Below are positions 12,627-22,218 of a stretch of 24,790 nt of DNA, in pieces. A program made the position numbers and the translations under genes. Within the stretch, counting starts at the first letter, position 1. Each line of letters begins with the position of its first letter. The DNA comes from an uncultured Blautia sp. GTDB taxonomy: Bacteria > Bacillota > Clostridia > Lachnospirales > Lachnospiraceae. The notes beneath the pieces are model-generated. The model was not told the DNA's origin and searched no databases. It saw nothing but the letters and a program-made list of their open reading frames with translations. The stretch is taken from NCBI GenBank assembly GCA_934394595.1, contig CAKRRX010000030.1:1-24790 (forward strand), written 5' to 3'.

Positions 12627-15056
12627 ATGAAAAAATCAAGAGGAATCTTAGTCCTGATCCTGACTGCCATCGTTACCGTGTTCTTCTGCTACACGGCTTC
12701 TGTAGGTATTGGTCCTACAGGAACCGGTGCAGCAAAGCACATTAAGACCGGACTTGATCTGGCCGGTGGTGTCAGCATTACATATCAGGCAAAAGACAGC
12801 AACCCCAGCAGTGAAGACATGAGTGATACTGTGTACAAGCTGCAGAAACGTGTAGAGCAGTACAGCACAGAAGCACAGGTATACCAGGAAGGATCTGATC
12901 GTATCAACGTGGAAATTCCTGGTGTAACAGATGCCAATGCCATTCTGGAAGAACTTGGCCAGCCAGGTTCCCTTTGCTTTATCACACAGCAGGATGACGA
13001 TGGAAATGTGAACTTCCAGGCTGATTCCAACAGTGAGACCGGATATTCCCTGGCAAGAAGCCTGGATGAAATCCGTGCAGCAGGTTCTGTAGTTCTGGAA
13101 GGTACAGATGTTGCAGATGCTACAGGTGGTGCGGTTCAGCAGCAGAATTCCAGCAGCAGAGAGTATGTGGTAGACCTGACTCTTACAGATGAAGGAAAGA
13201 CAAAATTTGCTGAGGCAACCCAGAATAATGTTGGAAAACAGATTGCCATCATCTACGACAACGGCGTATTAAGTGCCCCAAGAGTAAATGAGGCCATCAC
13301 AGGCGGTAAGGCACAGATCAGCGGTATGGAAAGCGTTGAGAGAGCCCAGGAGCTTGCTTCCTATATTCGTATCGGTTCCCTGAGCCTTGAACTTACAGAG
13401 CTTCGTTCCAGCGTTGTTGCCGCACAGCTTGGTGAGGAAGCAATTTCCACCAGTGTTCTTGCTGGTGCAATCGGTCTGATCATTGTCATTTTGTTCATGA
13501 TCATTGCATACCGTGTACCTGGCGTGGTTGCAGGCTTATCCCTGATTTTCTACACAGCCACCATTCTGCTTACCTTAAACGCATTTGACATTACCCTTAC
13601 GCTTCCGGGTATTGCAGGTATTATCCTTGGCATTGGTATGGCAGTCGATGCAAACGTTATTATTTATGCACGTATCCGAGAGGAAATCGGTGCAGGAGCT
13701 ACAGTAAGGGCTTCCATCAAAGCCGGCTTCTCAAAAGCATTTTCCGCAATTTTTGATGGAAACATCACAACTCTGATTGCTGCATTTGTGTTGATGTGGC
13801 TGGGTACAGGTTCTGTTAAGGGATTTGCTTACACTCTGGCTCTTGGTATTGTGATTTCCATGTTTACTGCACTGGTATTTTCCAGACTGGTAATCAATGC
13901 ATTATATGCAGTTGGTGTTCGCGACGAGAAATTCTATGGCAAGACAGAAGAGAAGAAAGTGATCAACTTTGTTGGAAAGAGAAAGTTCTGCTTTACCCTT
14001 TCCATTATCCTGATCCTTGCAGGACCGGTAACTATGCTGATCCATAATACTACAGGAGGAAAAGCCCTGAACTACAGCCTTGAGTTCTCAGGCGGAACTT
14101 CCACAAACGTTACCTTCAATGAAGATATGGATATTAAGACCATTGACTCTGAGGTTACACCTGTAGTAGAAGAGGTTACAGGTGATAAAAATGTACAGCC
14201 TACCAAGGTTGTGGGAACAAATCAGGTTATTATTAAGACACGTTCCCTGAATCTGGAAGAACGTCAGGCTCTGAATGATGCCTTGGTTGACAAGTTCGGC
14301 GTAGATGAATCCCTGATTCAGGCAGAGAGCATTTCTTCCACTGTCAGCAGTGAGATGAGAAGAGATGCAGTAGTTGCAGTTTTTGTCGCTACTATTTTCA
14401 TGCTTCTGTACATCTGGTTCCGCTTTAAGGATATCCGTTTTGCAGGCAGTGCAGTACTTGCACTTCTCCACGACGTGCTGGTTGTCCTTACATTCTATGC
14501 AATTTCCAGGATTTCTGTTGGAAATACCTTTATCGCTTGTATGCTGACCATTGTTGGTTATTCCATCAACGCTACCATCGTCATCTTTGACCGTATCCGT
14601 GAGAATCTGCATGGAAGCAAGCGTCTGGATGAGATCGAGGAAGTAGTTAACAGGAGTATCACACAGACACTTACCAGAAGTATTTATACTTCCCTCACAA
14701 CCTTTATCATGGTAGCAGTCCTTTATGTCATGGGTGTATCTTCTATCCGTGAGTTTGCTGCTCCGTTGATGGTTGGTATTATCTGTGGTGCTTATTCTTC
14801 TGTATGCATTACTGGATCCCTCTGGCTGGTAATGAAGAGAAAACTCGTGGGCAGACAGGAAGCTGTAAAAGCAACAGCAGCTGCAGCTCCGGTTAAAAAG
14901 GCTTCTGCATCTGTTGCGAAGACACAGGCGACTTCTGCAGCAAATAGCAACAATGCTCAGCCCAAGAAGAAAAACCGTAAGAGAGTGCAGGAGCGTCTTG
15001 CAGCACAGGAAGCTGCGAAGAATGCAGAAAGTGGTTCTTCTAAGGAAGAAAAATAA
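12627..15056 (+). CDS. secDF: Fused protein translocase subunit SecDF
   Basis: 809 residues. This is SecD (about 1-435) joined to SecF (about 445-745), an RND-type pair that uses the proton or sodium gradient to pull proteins out of the SecYEG channel. SecD shows a first membrane helix (7-25), the periplasmic opening motif GLDLAGGVSITYQ (42-54) and the PGIAGIILGIGMAVDANVII block. SecF shows SLEFSGGTSTNVTF and TIVGYSINATIVIFDRIREN. Five to six helices are visible per half. The last 65 or so residues are an Ala/Lys-rich low-complexity tail (QPKKKNRKR), probably cytosolic. GAAGGGACAG precedes the ATG. The gene lies 72 bp after scfB with only a small CTTCGC/GCGAAG hairpin (12561-12577), so it is likely on the same transcript. 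Confidence 0.95.
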   Translation: MKKSRGILVLILTAIVTVFFCYTASVGIGPTGTGAAKHIKTGLDLAGGVSITYQAKDSNPSSEDMSDTVYKLQKRVEQYSTEAQVYQEGSDRINVEIPGVTDANAILEELGQPGSLCFITQQDDDGNVNFQADSNSETGYSLARSLDEIRAAGSVVLEGTDVADATGGAVQQQNSSSREYVVDLTLTDEGKTKFAEATQNNVGKQIAIIYDNGVLSAPRVNEAITGGKAQISGMESVERAQELASYIRIGSLSLELTELRSSVVAAQLGEEAISTSVLAGAIGLIIVILFMIIAYRVPGVVAGLSLIFYTATILLTLNAFDITLTLPGIAGIILGIGMAVDANVIIYARIREEIGAGATVRASIKAGFSKAFSAIFDGNITTLIAAFVLMWLGTGSVKGFAYTLALGIVISMFTALVFSRLVINALYAVGVRDEKFYGKTEEKKVINFVGKRKFCFTLSIILILAGPVTMLIHNTTGGKALNYSLEFSGGTSTNVTFNEDMDIKTIDSEVTPVVEEVTGDKNVQPTKVVGTNQVIIKTRSLNLEERQALNDALVDKFGVDESLIQAESISSTVSSEMRRDAVVAVFVATIFMLLYIWFRFKDIRFAGSAVLALLHDVLVVLTFYAISRISVGNTFIACMLTIVGYSINATIVIFDRIRENLHGSKRLDEIEEVVNRSITQTLTRSIYTSLTTFIMVAVLYVMGVSSIREFAAPLMVGIICGAYSSVCITGSLWLVMKRKLVGRQEAVKATAAAAPVKKASASVAKTQATSAANSNNAQPKKKNRKRVQERLAAQEAAKNAESGSSKEEK

Positions 15057-15064
15057 AAATGTAG

Positions 15065-15128
15065 ACGGTTACGAACGTAAGTAACCGTAAACACAGACCG
15101 GGACAGGTGCTTATATGCATCTGTCCCG
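15065..15128 (+). promoter_or_regulatory. Two tandem hairpins between secDF and recJ (probable weak terminator)
   Basis: ACGGTTAC/GTAACCGT (15065-15088, loop GAACGTAA) is followed by a 12-bp stem CGGGACAGGTGC/GCATCTGTCCCG (15099-15128, one G-U, loop TTATAT). The tail is ACTTGCATTTTGGGG, a poor T-tract. The first hairpin has an alternative TTACG/CGTAA fold. It likely reduces read-through into recJ. Confidence 0.6.
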
Positions 15129-15197
15129 ACTTGCATTTTGGGGACTTTGCGATTAAAATGGCAATAGAAAAAGCAGATAGATGAATAGGAGCAAACA

Positions 15198-16913
15198 ATG
15201 GAAAGATGGGTAGTAACTGCAAAAAAGGCAGATTTTCAGGGAATTGGCCGGAAATATGGAATCGATCCCGTTATAGCCAGGATTATCCGAAACCGGGATA
15301 TTACAGAGGAAAAGGACATAGCAGAATATTTAAACGGAAGTCTGAGAGACATTCCTTCCTGGAAACTGTTAAAGGATATTGATCGGGCAGCTGATCTGAT
15401 TTCTGAAAAAATCAGCACCCATGCCAGAATCCGGATTATCGGAGATTATGATATAGATGGTGTAACCGCAACCTTTATCCTGCTAAAAGGCCTGAAGCGT
15501 CTGGGAGCTGATGTGGACACATACATTCCGGACAGGATCACAGATGGTTATGGAATCCATGAACATCTCATTCAGCAGGCAAAGAATGATGGCATAGAAT
15601 TGATCGTGACCTGTGACAATGGAATTTCAGCAGCAAGGGAAGTTGCTCTTGCGAAAGAACTGGGGATGGATATCGTTGTAACTGATCATCATGAAATTCC
15701 TTTTGAGGATGCAGATGGGGAACGAAAATACATACTGCCCTCTGCAGATGCTATCGTAAATCCAAAGCAGCCGGGCTGTAGATATCCCAATAAGAATATC
15801 TGTGGTGCAGTGGTTGCCATGAAGGTAGTCTACGCACTATATGAAAAGCACGGGCTTCCAGAAAAGGAAAAAGAAGCTTTCCTGGAACCGGCGGCCATTG
15901 CAACAGTGGGGGATATCATGGATCTTCAGGGAGAGAATCGAATTCTGGTAAAAGAAGGTCTTGAAAGACTTCCCCATACTACAAACAAAGGTCTGAAAGC
16001 ATTGATAAGTGCCATTGGACTGGACGGACAGAAAATCAGTTCTTATGATATCGGATTTCGCCTGGGCCCCTGCATCAATGCAAGTGGAAGACTGGATACA
16101 GCAATGCGTTCCCTGGCCCTTTTGCAGGCAGAAGATGAGGATGAGGCTGCACGTCTGGCAGGAGATCTGAAAGCTTTAAATGACAGCAGAAAAGCGCTGA
16201 CAGAAACCGGAACCAAAAGTGCTTATGAGATGATAGAAGGCAGTTCTTTGAAAGACGACAGAGTGCTGGTGGTTTTTTTGCCGGAATGCCATGAGAGTCT
16301 TGCCGGAATTATCGCTGGGCGTGTAAGGGAAAAATATCACAGACCGGCCTTCGTTCTCACAAGAGGCGAACAGATGGTGAAAGGAAGCGGCAGATCCATT
16401 GAGGCTTACTCTATGTATGAGGAACTGACAAAGTGTAAGGGCCTTCTGGAAGCCTATGGAGGTCATCCCATGGCTGCCGGATTCTCCCTGAAAGAAGAAA
16501 ATGTGGAGCAGTTTCGCAGACAGCTCAATGAGAATTGCAGCCTTACAGAGGAAGATATGATACCAAAGATCGTCATTGATGTGCCGATGCCAATTTCTTA
16601 TGTGAATGAAAATCTTGTTCATCAGCTTTCGGTCCTGGAACCCTTTGGCAAGGGAAACAGCAAACCCGTTTTTGCGCAGAAAAACCTCAAGGTTTTAAAA
16701 ATGGGAATATATGGAAAGAATCAGAATACAGTGAAGCTACAGCTGATGGATCCGACTGGAACTGTGATGGAGGGGATATACTGGGGAGAAGCTTTGGAGT
16801 TTGCATCGTTTATAAAAGAACATGAAACGATCTCTATAACCTATTATCCCAAAATCAATTCCTATATGGGAAAAGAGACTTTGCAAATTGTCATACAAAA
16901 CTACTGTGCATAG
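15198..16913 (+). CDS. recJ: Single-stranded-DNA-specific exonuclease RecJ
   Basis: 571 residues, the usual length. RecJ degrades single-stranded DNA 5' to 3' in recombination and repair, using Mn2+/Mg2+. DHH-family motifs are seen in order: IIGDYDIDGVTAT with metal ligands D83, D85 and D87; VTCDNGIS (D140); VTDHHEIP (D163, H164, H165); ICGAVVAMKV; IATVGDIMDL; and, in the DHHA1 part, GRLDTAMRSL, SLAGIIAGRVREKYHRPAFV, GSGRSIEAYSMYE and YGGHPMAAGFSL. The C-terminal domain is an OB-like fold (FGKGNSKPVF through YYPKIN). GGAG lies eight bases before the ATG. It has no obvious promoter of its own in the 140 bp behind secDF, so it may depend partly on read-through. Confidence 0.96.
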   Translation: MERWVVTAKKADFQGIGRKYGIDPVIARIIRNRDITEEKDIAEYLNGSLRDIPSWKLLKDIDRAADLISEKISTHARIRIIGDYDIDGVTATFILLKGLKRLGADVDTYIPDRITDGYGIHEHLIQQAKNDGIELIVTCDNGISAAREVALAKELGMDIVVTDHHEIPFEDADGERKYILPSADAIVNPKQPGCRYPNKNICGAVVAMKVVYALYEKHGLPEKEKEAFLEPAAIATVGDIMDLQGENRILVKEGLERLPHTTNKGLKALISAIGLDGQKISSYDIGFRLGPCINASGRLDTAMRSLALLQAEDEDEAARLAGDLKALNDSRKALTETGTKSAYEMIEGSSLKDDRVLVVFLPECHESLAGIIAGRVREKYHRPAFVLTRGEQMVKGSGRSIEAYSMYEELTKCKGLLEAYGGHPMAAGFSLKEENVEQFRRQLNENCSLTEEDMIPKIVIDVPMPISYVNENLVHQLSVLEPFGKGNSKPVFAQKNLKVLKMGIYGKNQNTVKLQLMDPTGTVMEGIYWGEALEFASFIKEHETISITYYPKINSYMGKETLQIVIQNYCA

Positions 16914-16974
16914 TCAAATAATCATGTAAAACCACGAAAAATGCAGTATTTACGGGGAGTATGTCGGTTTTACA

Positions 16975-17003
16975 TTGATTCTGCCCATAAAAAGTGCTAT
17001 ACT
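16975..17003 (+). promoter_or_regulatory. Sigma-A promoter of apt-rel
   Basis: TTGATT (16975-16980), 17-base spacer, TATACT (16998-17003). Start near 17010, leader about 105 bases with no purine riboswitch recognised. Just upstream, GTAAAACC (16926-16933) and GGTTTTAC (16966-16973) form an 8-bp inverted repeat that ends two bases before the -35. Confidence 0.78.
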
Positions 17004-17114
17004 AAAAAATAATTATGATTTCAGGTTAGCTGCTGCTTTGCCTAAAAAAGGACATATGGCTCATTTACGGCTGACGTCCAGAAAATTCATAGAACATTAT
17101 CTGAGGAGGCTATT

Positions 17115-17639
17115 ATGAAGAAATTAGAGGAATATGTAAGAAGTATACCGGATTTTCCGGAACCGGGTATTATTTTCAGGGATGTCACCAGCATTCTCCA
17201 GGATGCTGACGGTCTGAAGCTTGCCATTGATTCCATGCAGGACTGTCTGAAGGATGTGGATGTGGATGTGATCGTAGGAGCTGAATCCCGTGGATTTATT
17301 TTCGGAATGCCTATCGCATATAATCTTCACAAGCCATTTGTTCCGGTTCGTAAGAAAGGCAAGCTTCCTTGTGAGACCATTTCCGCAAGCTATGATCTGG
17401 AATATGGAAAAGCAGAAATTGAGATCCATAAAGATGCCATCAAGCCAGGACAGAAGGTTGTGATCGTTGACGATCTGATCGCTACAGGCGGAACCGTAGA
17501 GGCTGCTGTGAAGCTGGTTGAGCAGCTGGGGGGCAAGGTTGTGAAGATCCTTTTCCTCATGGAACTTGCAGGTCTGGAAGGCCGCAAAAAACTGGAAGGC
17601 TATGATGTGGCCTCTGTGATTTGTTACGAGGGTAAATAA
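17115..17639 (+). CDS. apt: Adenine phosphoribosyltransferase
   Basis: 174 residues, full length. It converts adenine plus PRPP to AMP plus pyrophosphate in purine salvage, in the cytosol as a dimer. Seen are the N-terminal IPDFPEPGIIFRDVTSIL (adenine-side loop), VGAESRGFIFG (about 54-64), VRKKGKLPCET (flexible loop) and the PRPP-binding VVIVDDLIATGGTVEAA (115-131) with the two acidic residues D119 and D120. The start has GAGGAGG seven bases before the ATG. It precedes rel by 27 bp, a pairing common in Gram-positive bacteria that links purine salvage to the stringent response. Confidence 0.97.
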   Translation: MKKLEEYVRSIPDFPEPGIIFRDVTSILQDADGLKLAIDSMQDCLKDVDVDVIVGAESRGFIFGMPIAYNLHKPFVPVRKKGKLPCETISASYDLEYGKAEIEIHKDAIKPGQKVVIVDDLIATGGTVEAAVKLVEQLGGKVVKILFLMELAGLEGRKKLEGYDVASVICYEGK

Positions 17640-17666
17640 TTTCTTTGAAACAGGCAGGTGTAGAGT

Positions 17667-19997
17667 ATGGCTGAGATAATTACAGATAAGGGTGCGATGC
17701 CTGAAGTTTCCAGGGAGGAGCAGGAGAAGCTGGAGTCTGTGAAGAAAGCAGATGCAGCTGTGAAATCCATGCATGACTTCACAAGCCCCGAGGTATTATA
17801 TAATGAGCTGATTACCAGTATAAGGAAATATCATCCTTCCACAGATATCACGTTGATCCAGAAGGCATATGAGACAGCAAGAGAAGCTCACAAGGATCAG
17901 AAGCGTAAATCCGGAGAACCATATATCATTCATCCCTTATGTGTCGCAATTATCCTGGCAGATCTGGAACTTGACAAGGAGACCATTGTTGCTGGTCTGC
18001 TTCACGATGCGGTAGAAGATACCTGGATGACCTGTGAGGAAATTGAGAAAGAATTTGGTCCGGAGGTTGCCCTTCTGGTAGATGGTGTGACCAAGATCGG
18101 TCAGTTGTCCTATTCTAAGGACAAAGTAGAAATGCAGGCAGAAAGCCTGAGAAAGATGTTTCTTGCTATGGCAAAGGACATCCGTGTAATTCTGATCAAA
18201 CTGGCTGACCGTCTTCATAATATGCGTACCCTTCAGTATATGACTCCCGCCAAGCAGAAAGAAAAGGCAAGGGAGACCATGGATATTTATGCTCCTATTG
18301 CACAGCGTCTTGGTATTTCCAAGATCAAAGTGGAACTGGATGACCTTTCCCTGAAATATCTGAAGCCGGATGTATATTATGATCTGGTGGAAAAGGTAGC
18401 CCTCCGCAAAAGCGTCCGGGAGGAATTTGTAGGAAATATTGTAAAGACCGTAAAACAGCATATGGTAGAGGCCAATATCAAAGCCCAGGTAGATGGCCGT
18501 GTGAAGCATTTCTTCAGTATTTACAAGAAGATGGTCAATCAGAATAAGACTATTGATCAGATTTATGACCTGTTTGCAGTAAGGATCCTGGTGGATACTG
18601 TGAAGGACTGTTATGCAGCACTTGGTGTGATCCATGAGATGTACAAGCCCATTCCAGGCAGATTTAAAGATTACATTGCCATGCCAAAGCCCAATATGTA
18701 TCAGTCTTTGCACACCACACTGATCGGACCTAACGGACAGCCTTTTGAAATACAGATCCGTACCTTTGAGATGCATAAGACTGCAGAGTATGGTATCGCA
18801 GCCCACTGGAAATATAAAGAGGCATCAGATGGCAAGACTTCCAGCGGCAACCGTGAGGAAGAGAAGCTGAACTGGCTCCGTCAGATCCTGGAGTGGCAAA
18901 GAGATATGTCTGATAACAAAGAGTTCATGAGTCTTCTTAAAAATGACCTGGATCTTTTTGCAGACAGTGTATATTGCTTTACCCCTCAGGGAGATGTAAA
19001 GACCCTTCCAAATGGCTCCACACCCATTGATTTTGCATACAGCGTCCACAGTGCAGTGGGAAATAAAATGGTAGGAGCCCGTGTCAATGGAAAGCTGGTT
19101 CCCATTGAATATAAGATTCAGAATGGTGACCGTATTGAGATCATCACTTCCCAGAATTCTCAGGGACCAAGCCGGGACTGGCTGAAGGTGGTAAAGAGTA
19201 CTCAGGCGAAGAATAAGATCAATCAGTGGTTTAAAAAGGAACTGAAAGAGGATAATATCCTCAAGGGCAAAGAAATGCTCATTCAGTATTCCAAGAGTAA
19301 AGGTTTTAAATTTGCCAATTATACCAAGCCTCAGTATCTGGATGCTGTTTTACGCAAATATGGCTTCCGTGACTGGGATTCTGTACTTGCAGCCATTGGA
19401 CATGGCGGCCTGAAAGAAGGTCAGGTATTCAACAAGCTTGTGGAGGCTTACGATAAAGAGAATAAGAAGAATCTTACCGATGAGCAGATTCTGGAAGCTG
19501 CTTCGGAAAGTCAGGACAAGAAGCATCATATAAAGAGCAAGAGCGGCATTGTGGTACGTGGTATGCATGATGTTGCAGTTCGTTTCTCAAAATGCTGCAA
19601 CCCTATCCCGGGAGATGAGATCGTGGGCTATGTGACAAGAGGCCGTGGAGTTACCATTCACAGAACAGACTGTGTAAATGTAATGAACATGTCTGAGTTG
19701 GACAGAAGCCGTCTTCTGGAGGCTGAATGGCAGCAGCCTGAGACAAAGCAGGATGAGCATTATATGGCAGAGATCAATGTCTATGCCAACAACCGTACCG
19801 GACTTCTGGTGGATATCTCCAAGATCTTTACTGAACGTAAGATTGATATCCGCAACATCAACTGTCGTACCAACAAGCAGGAAAAAGCTACGATTTCCGT
19901 AAGCTTTAATGTAAGCTGTAAGGAAGAACTGAATTCTCTCATCGAAAAGATCCGTCAGCTGGAAAGCGTAATGGATGTGGAGAGAACCACTGGCTGA
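17667..19997 (+). CDS. rel: Bifunctional (p)ppGpp synthetase/hydrolase, Rel/SpoT family
   Basis: 776 residues. It makes and breaks (p)ppGpp in response to amino-acid starvation on the ribosome. The order of domains is complete. The hydrolase HD domain has H75, R80 (HKDQKRKSG), H89, H113-D114 (LLHDAVEDT) and KLADRLHNMRTL. The synthetase has GRFKDYIAMPKPNMYQSLHT (331-350), EIQIRT (361-366) and EYGIAAHWKYKE. These are followed by TGS (about 432-495, VYCFTPQGDVKTLPNGSTPIDF), a linker domain with FSKCCNPIPGD, and a C-terminal ACT domain (about 700-774). Both active sites look intact. About 40 residues before the usual start of homology make it longer than B. subtilis Rel. AGGTG lies six bases before the ATG. 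It is co-transcribed with apt. Confidence 0.96.
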   Translation: MAEIITDKGAMPEVSREEQEKLESVKKADAAVKSMHDFTSPEVLYNELITSIRKYHPSTDITLIQKAYETAREAHKDQKRKSGEPYIIHPLCVAIILADLELDKETIVAGLLHDAVEDTWMTCEEIEKEFGPEVALLVDGVTKIGQLSYSKDKVEMQAESLRKMFLAMAKDIRVILIKLADRLHNMRTLQYMTPAKQKEKARETMDIYAPIAQRLGISKIKVELDDLSLKYLKPDVYYDLVEKVALRKSVREEFVGNIVKTVKQHMVEANIKAQVDGRVKHFFSIYKKMVNQNKTIDQIYDLFAVRILVDTVKDCYAALGVIHEMYKPIPGRFKDYIAMPKPNMYQSLHTTLIGPNGQPFEIQIRTFEMHKTAEYGIAAHWKYKEASDGKTSSGNREEEKLNWLRQILEWQRDMSDNKEFMSLLKNDLDLFADSVYCFTPQGDVKTLPNGSTPIDFAYSVHSAVGNKMVGARVNGKLVPIEYKIQNGDRIEIITSQNSQGPSRDWLKVVKSTQAKNKINQWFKKELKEDNILKGKEMLIQYSKSKGFKFANYTKPQYLDAVLRKYGFRDWDSVLAAIGHGGLKEGQVFNKLVEAYDKENKKNLTDEQILEAASESQDKKHHIKSKSGIVVRGMHDVAVRFSKCCNPIPGDEIVGYVTRGRGVTIHRTDCVNVMNMSELDRSRLLEAEWQQPETKQDEHYMAEINVYANNRTGLLVDISKIFTERKIDIRNINCRTNKQEKATISVSFNVSCKEELNSLIEKIRQLESVMDVERTTG

Positions 19998-20092
19998 CAC
20001 AGAAAGCTTTAAATGAAACTACAAGATGGCTTATCTGCTATTTCTTTGAATAGAGTGAGCAGTAATTATCAGCCGTCGTGAAAGGATAAAAT

Positions 20093-20722
20093 ATGGGAAA
20101 ACTTGAATTACAGCAGATGGTTCTTGGCCCTGTATACACTAATTGCTACTTTGTAAAAAATAAAGAGACGAAAGAACTGCTGATCATTGATCCTGCTGAT
20201 TCTCCCAAGCGGATTTTCCAGAAAGTGGAGGATATGGGAGCAAAGCCAGTGGGAATTCTTCTGACACATGGTCATTTTGACCATATTATGGCAGTGAAAG
20301 AAGTGAAGGAAGAATACCAGATTCCGGTCTATGCCTGTTCCCATGAAAAGCTGATGTTGAAGGAGCCTTCTGTGAATATGACAGACCGTATGAGAAAGCC
20401 CTGTTCCATCTGTCCGGACATTTTGCTGGAGGATCTGGAAGTGTTTGAGGCAGCCGGTTTTTCTATACAGATGCTCCATACACCAGGACATACCAAGGGG
20501 AGCTGTTGTTATTACATTCAGGAAGAGGGTGTGCTTTTTTCCGGGGATACCCTGTTCTGCGGCTCTGTGGGAAGAACGGATTTTCCGGGAGGAAGTTCCA
20601 GAGAGATCAGGGAAAGCCTGCACAGGCTTCTGAATGCCCTGCCCGATGACACTGAGGTTTATCCAGGCCATGATATGTCAACAACAATCGGTTATGAAAA
20701 GAGGTACAATCCATTTGTGTAA
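20093..20722 (+). CDS. MBL-fold metallo-hydrolase (glyoxalase II-like)
   Basis: 209 residues of the metallo-beta-lactamase fold, YcbL/glyoxalase-II-like subgroup. Metal ligands are visible: THGHFDH (H59, H61, D63, H64), PGHTKGS (His), FSGDTLF (Asp) and YPGHD (His). The opening PVYTNCYFV and the GRTDFPGGS segment are typical. The substrate is probably a thioester or similar small ester, but cannot be assigned. GAAAGGAT seven bases before the ATG. This gene is often found between rel and hemZ in Lachnospiraceae (from memory). The 95-bp gap after rel holds only a loose hairpin (GGCT..CTGCT/AGCAG..AGCC). Its last codons overlap the hemZ start. Confidence 0.92.
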   Translation: MGKLELQQMVLGPVYTNCYFVKNKETKELLIIDPADSPKRIFQKVEDMGAKPVGILLTHGHFDHIMAVKEVKEEYQIPVYACSHEKLMLKEPSVNMTDRMRKPCSICPDILLEDLEVFEAAGFSIQMLHTPGHTKGSCCYYIQEEGVLFSGDTLFCGSVGRTDFPGGSSREIRESLHRLLNALPDDTEVYPGHDMSTTIGYEKRYNPFV

Positions 20723-22202
20723 AATAGGAATCCTGCTGCTTGACAGGGATTTCGAGCATGATGTATATGAATTGATAAAAGCGTTTTATCCGGAAGGAGA
20801 TATCCACAGCCTCTACGAAAAAGACGAAGAGGAGTACGATATCTTCTTTACTGTGAAAAAAGAAAATGATGATTTTGTTATAAATTATGAGACAAAGGAC
20901 CGCAAAGGAGCCACCTGTGCACAGATTATCAAAGGTGCAGATGAAAAAGAAGCTTCGGATGCCCATGAACTTCGAAAGGCAAACAAGGATAGTCTGAAAT
21001 ATGCATTGTACAATGTCCTGGTGAAGCTTACAGGCAGAACTCTTCCCTGGGGAAATCTTACTGGAATCCGTCCGGCCAAGCTTGCCATGGGGATGATCGA
21101 GAGCGGTATGAAGAATACAGAGATCGCACAGGTGATGAGAGAGCATTATCTGGTAAGTGCGAAAAAGACAGCTCTTGCCATCACCATAGCAAACAGGGAG
21201 CGGGCACTTCTGCAGGATATCGACTATGAGCATGGGTACAGTCTTTATGTGGGCATTCCATTTTGCCCAAGTATCTGTCTGTACTGTTCATTCAGTTCCT
21301 ATCCTTTAAAAATCTGGCAGAAGAGGGTGGATGAATATCTGGATGCACTGTGCCTTGAAATCCGTGAAACTGCGAAGATGATGAAGAATTATAAGCTGGA
21401 TACCATTTACATTGGCGGCGGAACTCCCACCACTTTGGAGCCGGATCAGCTGCGCAGACTTCTGAATCAGTTAGGTGAGTCTTTTGGATTTGATGGACTT
21501 GTGGAATTTACCATTGAAGCAGGCAGACCAGACAGCATTACAAGAGAAAAATTAGAGGCAATTAAGGAATTTCCGGTAACCAGAATTTCCGTGAACCCTC
21601 AGACTATGAATCAGGAGACGTTGGAAATCATAGGAAGACGCCATACTGTGGCACAGACTATAGAAGCGTTTTACCTTGCACGGGAATTGGATTATAACAA
21701 TATTAACATGGATCTTATTGTGGGACTGCCAGGAGAAGATATTTCCATGGTGAAAAACACATTAGAGAAAGTAAAAGAACTTTCCCCGGACAGTCTTACC
21801 GTCCATTCCCTGGCAGTAAAGCGTGCAGCACGTCTGAATATGTTTAAAGACAAATACCAGGAGATGACCTTCGAAAATAACCAGGAAATCATGGAACTGA
21901 CGCAGCAGACAGCCTATTCCATGGAGATGGGACCCTATTATCTGTACCGTCAGAAAAACATGAAGGGAAATTTTGAAAATGTTGGCTATGCAAAGGTTGA
22001 CAAAGCCGGGATTTACAATATACTGATTATGGAAGAAAAGCAGCCCATTATTGCACTGGGAGCCGGCGGTTCTTCAAAACTGGTTTTTGATCATGGAAAG
22101 CGTATTGAGCGTGTGGAAAATGTAAAGGATGTTACCAGCTACATTGCCCGGATACAGGAAATGATCGAGAGAAAGCGAACCGGAATTGGAACCTGGCTGT
22201 AG
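20715..22202 (+). CDS. hemZ: HemZ-like radical-SAM coproporphyrinogen dehydrogenase
   Basis: 495 residues from a TTG at 20715, chosen because AAAAGAGG lies ten bases upstream and the protein then begins at the family's usual place; an ATG at 20694 (also in frame) has no site. It overlaps the MBL gene by 8 bp. An N-terminal HemZ-specific region (HDVYELIKAFYPEGDI, LTGIRPAKLA) leads to the radical-SAM motif C184, C188 and C191 (IPFCPSICLYCSF), then YIGGGTPTTLEPDQL, TIEAGRPDSI, RISVNPQTMNQETL and MDLIVGLPGED. The YRQKNMKGNFENVGYAK block is typical of HemZ. It is annotated as oxygen-independent coproporphyrinogen oxidase, but many HemN-like proteins in haem-poor anaerobes have other or unproven roles. 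Confidence 0.92.
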   Translation: MCKIGILLLDRDFEHDVYELIKAFYPEGDIHSLYEKDEEEYDIFFTVKKENDDFVINYETKDRKGATCAQIIKGADEKEASDAHELRKANKDSLKYALYNVLVKLTGRTLPWGNLTGIRPAKLAMGMIESGMKNTEIAQVMREHYLVSAKKTALAITIANRERALLQDIDYEHGYSLYVGIPFCPSICLYCSFSSYPLKIWQKRVDEYLDALCLEIRETAKMMKNYKLDTIYIGGGTPTTLEPDQLRRLLNQLGESFGFDGLVEFTIEAGRPDSITREKLEAIKEFPVTRISVNPQTMNQETLEIIGRRHTVAQTIEAFYLARELDYNNINMDLIVGLPGEDISMVKNTLEKVKELSPDSLTVHSLAVKRAARLNMFKDKYQEMTFENNQEIMELTQQTAYSMEMGPYYLYRQKNMKGNFENVGYAKVDKAGIYNILIMEEKQPIIALGAGGSSKLVFDHGKRIERVENVKDVTSYIARIQEMIERKRTGIGTWL

Positions 22203-22218
22203 GAGGGAGGCATAATTC

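Noticed and set aside
17010..17114. Possible purine riboswitch before apt
   Set aside because: No conserved purine-aptamer core or three-way junction could be recognised in the leader.
17937..18806. 289-codon minus-strand open frame opposite rel
   Set aside because: Shadow of the intact rel gene. Composition is odd and there is no start signal.
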